The translations under genes and the position numbers were made by a program. A stretch of DNA of 64,000 bases, taken from a cyanobacterium endosymbiont of Rhopalodia gibberula (GTDB lineage Bacteria; Cyanobacteriota; Cyanobacteriia; Cyanobacteriales; Microcystaceae). The stretch is taken from contig NZ_AP018341.1 in NCBI RefSeq assembly GCF_003574135.1, positions 186,001 through 250,000 of the forward strand. The letters run 5' to 3'. Positions 39,400-48,568 of the stretch are shown here, piece by piece (within the stretch, counting starts at the first letter, position 1; every line of letters begins with the position of its first letter). The notes under the pieces were generated by a model. It was not told the DNA's origin, did no database searches, and was given only the letters and a program-made list of their open reading frames with translations.

Positions 39400-41001
39400 G
39401 TGTCTAACCAGAAAAAAGTCTCTCGTTCCATATTCGGCATTGCAAGTATTGTTGCCCTAGCCACCCTCATTAGTAAAGTCTTTGGTTTAGTCCGAGAACA
39501 AGTGATCGCCGCAGCCTTTGGAGTAAGTTCGGTAGTTAATGCCTATGCCTATGCCTACGTTATTCCAGGTTTTCTCTTAATTCTTTTAGGAGGGATCAAT
39601 GGACCGTTTCATAGTGCCTTAGTTAGTGTTCTTGCTAAACGAAATAAGTCTGAAGCCGCGTCTCTTGTAGAGACGGTAACTACCTTAGTAAGCATTATTT
39701 TGCTAGTGACTACCATCATCTTGATTATTTTTGCGGGGACATTTATTGACATCCTAGCCCCAGGGTTAGAAGAACAAACTAGGGCGATTGCAGTTCAACA
39801 ATTACAGATTATGGCTCCTTTAGCCCTCTTAGCCGGACTTATCGGTATTGGGTTTGGCACCCTTAATGCGGCCAATCACTATTGGCTACCCAGTATTAGT
39901 CCTCTGTTTTCTAGTTTAGCAATTGTGATTAGTGTAGAGATTTTTGCTTGGTCAGTGGGGACCCAAATCAACTCCCCCCAATATATTCAGTTAGGGGGGA
40001 TGATTTTAGCTGGAGGAACTCTCGTCGGCGGGACTTTACAGTGGGTTGTTCAATCAATCACCCAAAGTCGTGCCGGAATGGGAAAGCTGCGCTTGCGTTT
40101 TGATTGGCGTACTCCAGGGGTGATGGATGTGATACGGGTTATAGGACCTGCTACCCTCTCATCAGGAATGTTGCATGTTAATGTTTATACTGATCTCTTT
40201 TTTGCGTCGTTTATTCACAATGCAGCAGCTGCCATGCGGTATGCTAACTTTGTTGCCTTAACGCCGTTGGGAATTATTTCTAACATGATTTTAGTTCCCT
40301 TTTTACCTGTTTTTTCTCGTTTAACAACTCCGGAAAATTGGACAGAATTAAAGTTAAGAATCCGTCAAGGACTATTACTAGCTGCTATAACGATGCTTCC
40401 TTTGACAGCTATTTTTATTGCTCTTGCTCCTTTAATTATTAAAGTTATTTATCAACGGGGAGCTTTCAAATCAACTGATGTAGATATTGTTGTTCCTGTT
40501 TTGATGTCCTATGGATTGGGAATGTTCTTTTACTTAGGTAGAGACATTTTAGTTAGGGTATTTTATGCTCTAGGAGATGGGGAAACTCCTTTTAAGGTGA
40601 GTACTTTTAATATTTTCCTCAACGGATTACTTGATTTCTTATTATATAAACCGCTTTCTACTTCAGGGTTAGTGTTAGCTACGATGGGAGTGAATGTTAT
40701 ATCGATGATGATATTTTTATGGATTTTAAATCGCCGTCTTCATGGTTTACCATTAAAAGAATGGGGATTTTTATTATTGGGATTAACGGCAATTAGTTGT
40801 ATAGCCGGCGCAGGAAGTTGGGTAATTAGTTCAGCTTGGGAACAATTATTGGGAAGTAATAATCTATTGCTGCAATTGTTACAATTAACTCTATCGTTGG
40901 GAGTCGCTCTTGGTCTTTTTGTTGTTCTGTCTATGCAATTAAAACTACCTGAAGTTGACATCTTGCTCTCTCGCATTCGTCATAAGTTTAATAAAGCTTA
41001 A
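39400..41001 (+). CDS. murJ: lipid II flippase MurJ (MviN family)
   Basis: Flips lipid II across the plasma membrane for peptidoglycan synthesis. About 533 residues with some fourteen hydrophobic helices. Family marks are SKVFGLVREQVIAAAFG near the N-terminus, GGINGPFHSALVSVLAK in the next helices and KVIYQRGAFKSTDVD in the middle. The frame is open to TTG 39343, but GTG 39400 gives MSNQKKVSRSIFG, which resembles the usual cyanobacterial N-terminus, so I prefer it; neither has a good Shine-Dalgarno. With the SpoIID, PBP4-like and NlpC/P60 genes in the window, it shows that the cell still makes a wall. Confidence 0.92.
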   Translation: MSNQKKVSRSIFGIASIVALATLISKVFGLVREQVIAAAFGVSSVVNAYAYAYVIPGFLLILLGGINGPFHSALVSVLAKRNKSEAASLVETVTTLVSIILLVTTIILIIFAGTFIDILAPGLEEQTRAIAVQQLQIMAPLALLAGLIGIGFGTLNAANHYWLPSISPLFSSLAIVISVEIFAWSVGTQINSPQYIQLGGMILAGGTLVGGTLQWVVQSITQSRAGMGKLRLRFDWRTPGVMDVIRVIGPATLSSGMLHVNVYTDLFFASFIHNAAAAMRYANFVALTPLGIISNMILVPFLPVFSRLTTPENWTELKLRIRQGLLLAAITMLPLTAIFIALAPLIIKVIYQRGAFKSTDVDIVVPVLMSYGLGMFFYLGRDILVRVFYALGDGETPFKVSTFNIFLNGLLDFLLYKPLSTSGLVLATMGVNVISMMIFLWILNRRLHGLPLKEWGFLLLGLTAISCIAGAGSWVISSAWEQLLGSNNLLLQLLQLTLSLGVALGLFVVLSMQLKLPEVDILLSRIRHKFNKA

Positions 41002-41233
41002 GGGTAGACTAAAAAATACCTAATACACTCAGTTTTTTTAAAAGGTTAAAAAAATTTCTTCAATTTTGGAAAGATTTTAAGAGCTTAAGCCAATACGCCT
41101 CAAAAAATCTTTGATAACCTGGGTGGGCTATGTTAACTTTTGTAATCAACTAAATAATTACTAGTTTCAAAAAATATCAGCCCACCTAAATATTTGCTAA
41201 ACCAAAAGAAAACTTAGTGTTCTATTCATAAGT

Positions 41234-41392
41234 TTACTCATCTTTATCTTGACTCTCGTTACTATTGCTGTTCTGATTACCAGCATGGTTTCTACCTCGA
41301 GACGAAAATCTAGAAGATTTCTGACGAAATTGACGAGCATAAGCTTGATTTCGTTCAGCTTTCTCTTTTTTTAGATTACGACGCTTAGCCAC
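41234..41392 (-). CDS. small basic conserved-looking protein (52 aa)
   Basis: A minus-strand frame starts at GTG 41392 and ends at TAA 41234-41236. The start is well supported: GAGGAAA lies seven bases upstream. The product opens VAKRRNLKKEKAERNQAYAR (GTG read as Met), continues QFRQKSSRFSSRGRN and ends in an acidic tail (NESQDKDE). The Lys/Arg-rich helix followed by an RG-rich linker suggests an RNA- or ribosome-binding small protein. I have an impression of similar small proteins in other cyanobacteria but cannot verify it. It lies 60 bp downstream of the dead RNA-binding-protein gene on the same strand. Confidence 0.7.
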   Translation of the reverse strand: MAKRRNLKKEKAERNQAYARQFRQKSSRFSSRGRNHAGNQNSNSNESQDKDE

Positions 41393-41452
41393 TATGATTT
41401 CCTCAGTAAGTTAGATAGGATGGCCATAAAAAAGCAGCTCTAAAGATTAACT

Positions 41453-41793
41453 CTAGTTGACTTCGACCAAGTGTTGATGGATTAAAGATAGAAAATTTAG
41501 ATCTGAATAATTTCTGCGACCTCTCCCGCCATATAAGCTTTTGCTGTTTTCATTAGGTCCAGTTTTATTCACCTTAAGTTGTTGCCCCACCCACTCAGCC
41601 CCATCAAGCCGAGTGCTCATAGCATCTTCTTTTCCTTAACAATTAGCTATTTTAAAAAGCTGACCCCCTGCATTCTTTGAGTTCCACAGTCTGTGAGAAG
41701 ATAAGTTCGATTCACGGTTTCACACTCAGTGAAGAACTCCCCTAAGTTTTCCTAAGTAATCTCGAAGAAGAGATTACTTAGGAAAACTGACAT
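41453..41793 (-). pseudogene. RRM-type RNA-binding protein (Rbp), broken
   Basis: Starts at ATG 41793 and reads MSVFLSNLFFEIT, TAG, ENLGEFFTECETVNRTYLLT, DCGTQRMQGVSFLK, TAG. After a frame shift it reads EDAMSTRLDGAEWVGQQLKV, NKTGPNENSKSLYGGRGRRN, Y and runs to TAG 41453-41455. This is the cyanobacterial single-RRM design: RNP2-like VGNLSYxVTEEDL, RNP1-like RGFxFVEM, LDGAEWMGRxLKVNKA and a glycine/arginine-rich tail. At least two stops and one frameshift kill it. Such proteins are cold-responsive RNA binders in free-living relatives and are usually multi-copy, so loss of one is tolerable. Confidence 0.85.
41745..41788. repeat. perfect 19-bp inverted repeat inside the dead rbp gene
   Basis: Left arm 41745-41763 (AGTTTTCCTAAGTAATCTC) is the exact reverse complement of 41770-41788, with loop GAAGAA. 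It lies within the former coding region for the first beta-strand and helix of the RRM, so it is not an original terminator. Confidence 0.85.
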
Positions 41794-42372
41794 TAGGATA
41801 ATCTCTTTAATCAGATATTATGCATAAATATCAAGACAAGACTCCGGGGAACAGTTTGCCAACGATTAATCTAGAAGAAACCTAACCAATAATAACAACA
41901 AACTTAATCACCGATCTTTATTTCCATTACTAGGCTATATCCTAGCACTTTCTGCTGACTTAAAGCAAGTTTTTAATGTCTCCTTATATATCCCTCGAGT
42001 TCTTATTATTCGGTGTTATGATTGTTTCTAACACTATAACAAATTTTTAAAAAAAATCATTAAAATTATCTTATATAAATGAAATTTATTTCTATTTTAG
42101 AGATATCTAATAAATATAGAAATAAGGTAATTAATTAGATTTTTAAATTCTGAAAAATAGCTTATTTCTTAATTAAGAAATAAGTACAATAGGTGGTTAA
42201 AAAAAGTGAAGAAAACAATAAAGTTAAAAACTGTTAATTGAGTATTTCTACACTTTTTACCCTTAGAAAGTTTGGTTTTACCATCAAGGTAGTGTTTATG
42301 ATACAATAAGACTGGCTGAGTATATTCAAGTAATATAACTTGAGACTAACAAAAATACAATACAAATGCCAA
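41794..42372. other. AT-rich spacer, divergent promoter region
   Basis: Separates the dead rbp gene (minus) from the membrane-protein gene (plus). No feature is supported beyond general AT-richness. Confidence 0.5.
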
Positions 42373-43254
42373 ATGCCAGAAAATGAATTATCCAAAGAAC
42401 AGTTGATTTTTTTATTAGAAACAACTGCTCAACAACTAAATAAAGTTGTAGAAATACTCAAGAGAGTATCCCCTGACAAATTTCCGACAACAAACACTGT
42501 AGAAATTCTAGTAAAGACAACTCAGACCATTATGGAAGATATTGACCCTTCCTCTATTTCTGGAGTTGTACTTCCAACCTCAAATAAAGAAACTACCCCA
42601 AAATGGGACAAATTGGCTGGGTCTGAGTTCTCAAAACCATCATCGATTCCTGCCGCTGATTTTGGAGATTTTGCTGGATTTAGAACTTGGTGGGATAGCT
42701 TCTTAAGAGCATTTCGCTTAGTTTTGCCCTCTAGTTGGAATAATAACCTATCCAATTGGGCAATTATTACAATAATAGCTGGTATACTAGGTTTAATTTT
42801 ATTCACCTCAATTCTACTATTTCCTCGACTCTTAACCTCTTTAGCTGAAAGTCATCCCGTAACCTCTGAACCAAAAATTGTGACCATCTCCCCCTCATTA
42901 AAATCGCCCGAAACATCTCGATCTATAGAAGTGTTGTCACCTACTGAACCTGGATTTACTCCAGAACAGAATTTAATCGAAGCAATTCGACATGACATCG
43001 TTGATTTAACGAATCAATATCCAGAAGAGTTAATAGGTCTAATTGAAGCTAATTTTGAAGTAAGTCGTTTAATGGTAACATTAAAGGAACAATGGTATCA
43101 ATTAACACCAAAAAGACAAGATACATTAGCCAATAATATTTTTAGAAATTCTCAACATTTAAATTTTCGTAAGTTAGAGATGATTGATTCTCAAGGAAAT
43201 TTAATTGCCCGTAGTCCAGTGGTAGGAGATAAAATCGTTGTTTTTCGTCGATAA
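42373..43254 (+). CDS. single-span membrane protein of unknown function
   Basis: A 293-residue protein from ATG 42373 (MPENELSKEQLIFLLETT). The N-terminal 110 residues are a predicted helical, possibly coiled region (LETTAQQLNKVVEILKRVS). One membrane helix follows near residues 133-155 (WAIITIIAGILGLILFTSIL). A Pro/Ser-rich linker leads to a C-terminal helical domain (IEAIRHDIVDLTNQYPEELI, LMVTLKEQWYQLTPKRQDTL). TTG 42340 would add 11 residues with no support. The same strand continues with CRR7 57 bp later. I think cyanobacterial homologues exist; function is unknown. Confidence 0.72.
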   Translation: MPENELSKEQLIFLLETTAQQLNKVVEILKRVSPDKFPTTNTVEILVKTTQTIMEDIDPSSISGVVLPTSNKETTPKWDKLAGSEFSKPSSIPAADFGDFAGFRTWWDSFLRAFRLVLPSSWNNNLSNWAIITIIAGILGLILFTSILLFPRLLTSLAESHPVTSEPKIVTISPSLKSPETSRSIEVLSPTEPGFTPEQNLIEAIRHDIVDLTNQYPEELIGLIEANFEVSRLMVTLKEQWYQLTPKRQDTLANNIFRNSQHLNFRKLEMIDSQGNLIARSPVVGDKIVVFRR

Positions 43255-43311
43255 ATTGGACTAATTAATTTAAATCTTACGATTCAGCTTAATTGAGGAA
43301 CTTAAACACTG

Positions 43312-43569
43312 ATGGTAGACTCAATCTTATATCAAGATGATAATTTTATTGTTCTTGAAGCAGATCAATCAGAACAAATTTTTACTACCCAAGAACTTTT
43401 AGAAAAACTAAAGAAAATTTTGTTAACTCGCCAAGATAATTTACCTAAAGAATTGAGAACATTACCATTGATTAATGAACAAGCAGAGTATCTAAAAAAT
43501 AACTTTTGTGAGCTTGATATAGGACCTAACACCTATTTACAATGGTATGCGATTCGCTTAGAAAAATAA
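43312..43569 (+). CDS. CRR7-like protein (chlororespiratory reduction 7)
   Basis: An 85-residue protein matching the small CRR7 family of cyanobacteria and plants. Signs are the N-terminal DNFIVLEADQSEQIFT, the helix TQELLEKLKKILLTRQDNLP and the C-terminal ELDIGPNTYLQWYAIRLEK, the best-conserved part. In plants CRR7 is needed to assemble the chloroplast NDH-1 complex; in cyanobacteria its role is less clear, presumably also NDH-1-related. It is intact with ATG 43312. Retention fits a cell that keeps NDH-1 and cytochrome b6f for respiratory electron flow (inference). Confidence 0.75.
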   Translation: MVDSILYQDDNFIVLEADQSEQIFTTQELLEKLKKILLTRQDNLPKELRTLPLINEQAEYLKNNFCELDIGPNTYLQWYAIRLEK

Positions 43570-43668
43570 TTATGCTGATTATTCCCTCGAGCAAATTTAT
43601 GATCAGGAAACAAAAATTCATCAGATTCAGTCCCAAGATTTTAGTCATTGTTAATCAATAACGAATCA

Positions 43669-45066
43669 ATGCATGTTTCGGATAAGTTTTTACTATTTAC
43701 AGTCTTTTTCACGAGTTCTTTTGTCATTCCTCCTGTAATCATTCATGATGGATGTTATGACATAGTTTGGTCCGCTGATGTTAAGTCCTTTGGTGAAGAT
43801 GGACAAAATGGTCAATCTGGAGAAGCCGGTCAAAACAATAAAAATAGTGATGACCTCACTCTATTTGCTGATGGGTCCCCTCTCACTTTAGACTTGGCTG
43901 GTCTTGACGGGGAAAAGGGAAAGGATGGTCAAGATGGAGAAGCTGCTAATTGTGAGTCCCAACCAGTTGATGTCTCCTATAATCTTCGAGCACCTAGTGG
44001 CGGTAATGGTGGTAATGGTGGTAACGGAGGGGATGGCGGTAACGGAGGGTCTTTAACCATCTACACTACGGATATTAATAATCTTGAGCAAATTTATGTC
44101 AATGCGGCAGGAGGTAAAGGAGGAGAATCCGGACTTGGTGGTAGAGGTGGTAAAGCTTGTCAGTGCAACAATTCCTATTGGAGTCTAGAAACTTGTACAG
44201 GAACCCCTGGTGATTCTGATTATCGTTGTACAACCCGTGAGTTTCGCTGTCAAGATGGAAGACAAGGGTCCAATGGTATAAGTGGGCTTAAAGGACGCGA
44301 TGGAATTGTTGGAAAGTTAACTTTAATTAATTTTGACAAGCCTTTAGAACCAGATGAATCTGCTGCAACTGTAACAATGGCTACACTAAAGAAAAAGGGT
44401 TATCTTCTCTCAAAAAATAAATGGGAAACTCGTAACGGCGCAATGGCTTTATTTTCTCCTGGTTCAATTATTGATAACCAATATTTAGCTCTTACTGAGC
44501 GTATAGAACGGTCATTCCTGTTGGTATGGAATGCTCCCCAACGGTTTTCTAAGTTTGCTAACCAAAAAATAACTTTAGGATTAGAAGAAGATCAAAAAAT
44601 CAAGGTTGATATTCCTGATGATCTTTGGATTGAAGCAACAACTCAACAACGGAATAACCTGACTCAATTTATTATTTATAATGCAATTCGTGCTGAAGAT
44701 ACGACACAATTAGGGAACGCAAAATTATCCGGTAGTAAGAGCAATCTTCAGCTAACTTTAATCGATAAAGGACAACAATCTGATTTGATTGCCACTAAGT
44801 TTAAAATCATTTACAGAACAACTCGCTCCGATGCTCGTTTTCGCTCTGTTTCTGATTATATCACTCGATATGAAGGAGAAATTCCTGAAGAATTGGTAAC
44901 ACTCGATGGAAATAAATTTATTATCCAAATTGGACAGCTACCTATTAAACCTAATGATTTTCAATCGGGGTTAGGAGTAGAAATTAAAGTCTTAGCTTTT
45001 CGTTCTTTTGCAGGTTATTCTGCCAAACAAGTCATTACAGTCAAGGATATACTTAAACCGTTTTAA
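43669..45066 (+). CDS. exported collagen-like Gly-X-Y repeat protein
   Basis: About 465 residues. A hydrophobic N-terminus (FLLFTVFFTSSFVIPPVII) suggests export. Residues roughly 40-230 hold clusters of Gly-X-Y or Gly-Gly-X triplets: GEDGQNGQSGEAGQ, GLDGEKGKDGQDGEA, GGNGGNGGNGGDGGNGG, GGKGGESGLGGRGGK and GSNGISGLKGRDGIVG. A cysteine-rich patch (KACQCNN, LETCTGTPGD) lies between the last clusters. The C-terminal half is globular with beta-rich character and no motif I know. It is probably a surface structural or adhesive protein. The start at ATG 43669 is chosen for the signal peptide; TTG 43648 is possible. Composition is like its neighbours, with no sign of recent transfer. Confidence 0.8.
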   Translation: MHVSDKFLLFTVFFTSSFVIPPVIIHDGCYDIVWSADVKSFGEDGQNGQSGEAGQNNKNSDDLTLFADGSPLTLDLAGLDGEKGKDGQDGEAANCESQPVDVSYNLRAPSGGNGGNGGNGGDGGNGGSLTIYTTDINNLEQIYVNAAGGKGGESGLGGRGGKACQCNNSYWSLETCTGTPGDSDYRCTTREFRCQDGRQGSNGISGLKGRDGIVGKLTLINFDKPLEPDESAATVTMATLKKKGYLLSKNKWETRNGAMALFSPGSIIDNQYLALTERIERSFLLVWNAPQRFSKFANQKITLGLEEDQKIKVDIPDDLWIEATTQQRNNLTQFIIYNAIRAEDTTQLGNAKLSGSKSNLQLTLIDKGQQSDLIATKFKIIYRTTRSDARFRSVSDYITRYEGEIPEELVTLDGNKFIIQIGQLPIKPNDFQSGLGVEIKVLAFRSFAGYSAKQVITVKDILKPF

Positions 45067-45403
45067 TACACAGAACTTAAAAAGAACTATTACCTAATCG
45101 TAATCAAGAATATTATTGTTAAATTTAAAGAAAAAAAGAGAGAAAATAGTAACTACTGAATATTTTAATTTCAATAATATTCGTTGCTATAAACACGTTA
45201 CAGACGTACAATAGAAACGGTAACTAGCAAAAGGTTTTAGATTAGTATTGAGAGTCTCTGCCCAGTTTAAATTGCTTTAATCACTCAAAATTTATTTCTT
45301 AATTTGATGAAAGTAACCAAAGAAAATCATTAATAACTAGAAAAATAGATTTAAAGTCAACTAGACTTTTTAGTATCTTACTTAGATAATTTAAAAAATA
45401 TTT
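45067..45403. other. spacer before SNF2 gene
   Basis: AT-rich, 337 bp, no supported gene or hairpin. Confidence 0.5.
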
Positions 45404-48400
45404 ATGCCTACTCTACATGGAAGTTGGATTAACAAACTAGATGAAAGTTTTTTGTTTATTTGGGGAGAAACTTGGCGAAGTAATTATCCTGATAGAGCTC
45501 TAAATAAATCAGTTAATTTACATCTTTTTCTTCTAAATAAATTAGAGTTAATTGATTTATTAAAATCTAAAAACTTAGAATTTTCTCCTAAAATAGAAGA
45601 AACATGGACTAGTCAAATTATTAATCTACCTAGTACTACAATTCAAAGTAAAAATATCGATGTTCCTTATCTATCTTCTCAATTGGAGTCGAGTGATTTT
45701 AACATTTCTAAAAATTCTCTTTTTCTAAAAAATTGGAAAATACAAGGTTTTTGTTTGAAGGATATAGAAATTATCAACTTTTTTAGACAATTGCCCTTAG
45801 GGTTTTCAGATAATCATGAAAATTATTTAGGTGAAGATTTAAAATTTTGGTCTCATATTTATCGATGGAGTCTCGATTTATTAACCAGGGGAAAGTTTTT
45901 GCCAGGACTTACTTCTCTAAAAGAGAAAAATCCTCAAAGTCAGTGGTATTTAATCCTAGATAGTACTATCGATCAAACTCGACTTTCTAAATTTAGTAAA
46001 CTAATGCCAATTGGATGCTTAGCTTATCTTAAAGGGACTGAATCTGAGGTAGATATCAAAACAAATTTCTTAGAATCACAACAATTAATTTTAGATTTTC
46101 TCAGAAATATCATTAATATTTATATACGTTCATTTTCTCAGTCTAGTTCTCTGCTTAATCAAGATTTATTAATTCAACGATGGTTAAAATCTTTAACGGA
46201 AATAGATCCTAGTTTTACCGCTTATCAAAATACTCTTAAAAGGCTAGAAAATGCTTTATATAACTGGAGTTTATCTATTCAAGAATACTTAGTTACTTCA
46301 ACCAATATAACCTTAGGAGTTAATCAATTTAGAGTATGTTTTTATCTAGAATCTCCTAACTCAAAAGCTATCAATTTGGCCGATACTTACTGGAATCTAA
46401 AGTATTATTTACAAGCCCTAGATGATAAAGAAATTTTAGTTGATTCTCAGACTATTTGGGAAAATCCTGTTGAACAATTATCATGGGGAGAGAGAACTAT
46501 TGAAAAGCCCCAAGAAACTTTATTAAAAGGATTAGGATTAGCCTCCCGCCTTTATTCCCCTATCGCAGAAAGTTTACAAGAAAGTCAACCTTTATGTTGT
46601 AAACTTAATCCCATTCAAGTCTATGAATTTATTAAATCGAGTGCGACAATCTTAGAAGATAATGGATTGGGTGTTATCTTACCTTCTAGTTTAGCCAGAG
46701 AAAAAGAAGAAACCCGATTAGGAATTAGTATTGAAGCTGAAGTTAAATCGAAAAAAGATGAACGTTTAAGCCTGCAAAGTTTACTAAATTACAAACTACA
46801 ACTAGTAATTGGTCGACAGATAATTTCCCAAAAGGAGTTTGAAAGATTGTTGTATCAAAAATCTCCTTTAGTAGAAATTAATGGGGAATGGATAACCTTA
46901 CAACCGTCTGACATTCAGGCAGTAAAGACAGTTTTTAATGACTCCTGCAATCAACTAAAATTCTCAGTTGAAGATGCTTTGCGCCTCAGTATAGGGGATA
47001 ACAAAATGATTGCTAAACTTCCTGTTATTAATTTCAAAACATCTGGAGTTTTACAAAAATTAATCAATAATTTTACAAATAATCAATCAATTGAAATAAT
47101 CAATAATCCTCCAGGATTTGAAGGAGAATTGCGTCCTTATCAAAAAAGAGGTGTTAGTTGGTTAGTTTTTCTTGAACAATGGGGATTAGGAGCTTGTTTA
47201 GCGGATGATATGGGACTAGGAAAAACTCCTCAATTGCTTGCATTTTTACTCCATTTAAAAGCACAAGAGATGTTAAGAGAACCAGTATTATTAGTTTGTC
47301 CCACCTCCGTATTAAATAACTGGGAGCGAGAAGTTAAGAAATTTTCTCCTACCTTATCAACTTTAATTCATCATGGAGAAAAACGAAAGAAAGGAAAGTC
47401 CTTTACTAAAATAGTAAAGAGTAAACATTTAGTGATTACAAGTTATCCTCTCGTTTATCGAGACACTGAAATCTTAGAACAAGTTGAGTGGAAAGGACTA
47501 GTTTTAGACGAAGCTCAAAATATTAAAAATCCCCAAGCTAAACAGTCTCAGGCAGTTCGTAGATTAAAAACAGAATTTCGAGTTGCTTTGACAGGAACAC
47601 CTGTGGAGAATCGCTTGTCAGAATTATGGTCAATTTTGGATTTTTTAAACCCAGGATTTTTAGGAAACCAGCGATTTTTTCAGCGTCGTTTTGCTGAACC
47701 TATTGAAAAATATGGAGATCGGGAGTCTGTACAAATCTTACGGTCACTAGTGCGTCCTTTTATTTTAAGACGCTTAAAAAGCGACCAAAATATTATACAA
47801 GATTTGCCTGAAAAACAAGAAATAAATGTATTTTGTGGGTTATCCCCTGAACAAGGTAGACTCTATCAAGAATTAGTAGATAATTCTCTTTATGAACTTG
47901 AGAGTAAAACCGGAATTCAACGTCAAGGAATAATTTTTTCATTATTAATAAAACTTAAGCAAATTTGTAATCATCCAGCACAATTCTTAAAAGAGAAACA
48001 ACTGAGAATACCTGAGCGTTCTGGTAAACTGATGAGGTTAGAAGCGATGTTAGAGGAATTGATCGAAGAAGATGATCGCGCTTTAATTTTTACCCAATTT
48101 TCTGAGTGGGGAAAACTATTACAATCTTATTTGCAAAAAAGATTTTCTCAAGATGTTCTATTTTTATATGGTGCAACTCGTCGAGAGAAACGACAAGAAA
48201 TGATTGATCGCTTTCAAAATGATCCTAATGGGCCTGCCATTTTTATTCTTTCCTTAAAAGCAGGGGGAACCGGATTAAATTTAACTCGTGCTAATCATGT
48301 CTTTCATGTTGATCGTTGGTGGAATCCTGCAGTAGAAAATCAAGCAACAGATAGAGCATTTCGTATCGGACAAAAACGAAATGTTCAAATTCATAAATTT

Positions 48401-48568
48401 ATTTGTACAGGAACGTTAGAAGAAAAAATTAATGATTTACTAGAAAATAAAAAACAATTAGCGGAACAAACTGTTGACGCAGGAGAAAATTGGCTAACTA
48501 AGTTAGACACTGAACAATTAAGAACTTTATTATTGCTTGATCGTAAAGCAATTATTGATGAAGAGTAG
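45404..48568 (+). CDS. SNF2/HepA-type DNA translocase ATPase
   Basis: A 1054-residue SWI2/SNF2-family ATPase that moves on DNA or remodels protein-DNA complexes. Residues 1-580 are a poorly conserved family-specific N-terminal region. The motor follows: RPYQKRGVSWL, Walker A ADDMGLGKT near 602-608, the DEAQ box (Walker B) at 702, TGTPVENRLSELWS, then the C-terminal lobe LIFTQFSEWGKLL near 895 and the VI motif ENQATDRAFRIGQ near 978-990. All motor motifs are intact. Bacterial relatives act in transcription recycling or DNA repair; the exact role is unknown. The ATG at 45404 gives the family start. It is unbroken although very long, so it is under selection. Confidence 0.9.
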   Translation: MPTLHGSWINKLDESFLFIWGETWRSNYPDRALNKSVNLHLFLLNKLELIDLLKSKNLEFSPKIEETWTSQIINLPSTTIQSKNIDVPYLSSQLESSDFNISKNSLFLKNWKIQGFCLKDIEIINFFRQLPLGFSDNHENYLGEDLKFWSHIYRWSLDLLTRGKFLPGLTSLKEKNPQSQWYLILDSTIDQTRLSKFSKLMPIGCLAYLKGTESEVDIKTNFLESQQLILDFLRNIINIYIRSFSQSSSLLNQDLLIQRWLKSLTEIDPSFTAYQNTLKRLENALYNWSLSIQEYLVTSTNITLGVNQFRVCFYLESPNSKAINLADTYWNLKYYLQALDDKEILVDSQTIWENPVEQLSWGERTIEKPQETLLKGLGLASRLYSPIAESLQESQPLCCKLNPIQVYEFIKSSATILEDNGLGVILPSSLAREKEETRLGISIEAEVKSKKDERLSLQSLLNYKLQLVIGRQIISQKEFERLLYQKSPLVEINGEWITLQPSDIQAVKTVFNDSCNQLKFSVEDALRLSIGDNKMIAKLPVINFKTSGVLQKLINNFTNNQSIEIINNPPGFEGELRPYQKRGVSWLVFLEQWGLGACLADDMGLGKTPQLLAFLLHLKAQEMLREPVLLVCPTSVLNNWEREVKKFSPTLSTLIHHGEKRKKGKSFTKIVKSKHLVITSYPLVYRDTEILEQVEWKGLVLDEAQNIKNPQAKQSQAVRRLKTEFRVALTGTPVENRLSELWSILDFLNPGFLGNQRFFQRRFAEPIEKYGDRESVQILRSLVRPFILRRLKSDQNIIQDLPEKQEINVFCGLSPEQGRLYQELVDNSLYELESKTGIQRQGIIFSLLIKLKQICNHPAQFLKEKQLRIPERSGKLMRLEAMLEELIEEDDRALIFTQFSEWGKLLQSYLQKRFSQDVLFLYGATRREKRQEMIDRFQNDPNGPAIFILSLKAGGTGLNLTRANHVFHVDRWWNPAVENQATDRAFRIGQKRNVQIHKFICTGTLEEKINDLLENKKQLAEQTVDAGENWLTKLDTEQLRTLLLLDRKAIIDEE

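Noticed and set aside
41040-41190. Hairpin GGTGGGCT/AGCCCACC after murJ
   Set aside because: The arms are only eight bases with a loop of about 45 bases, too weak to claim as a terminator.
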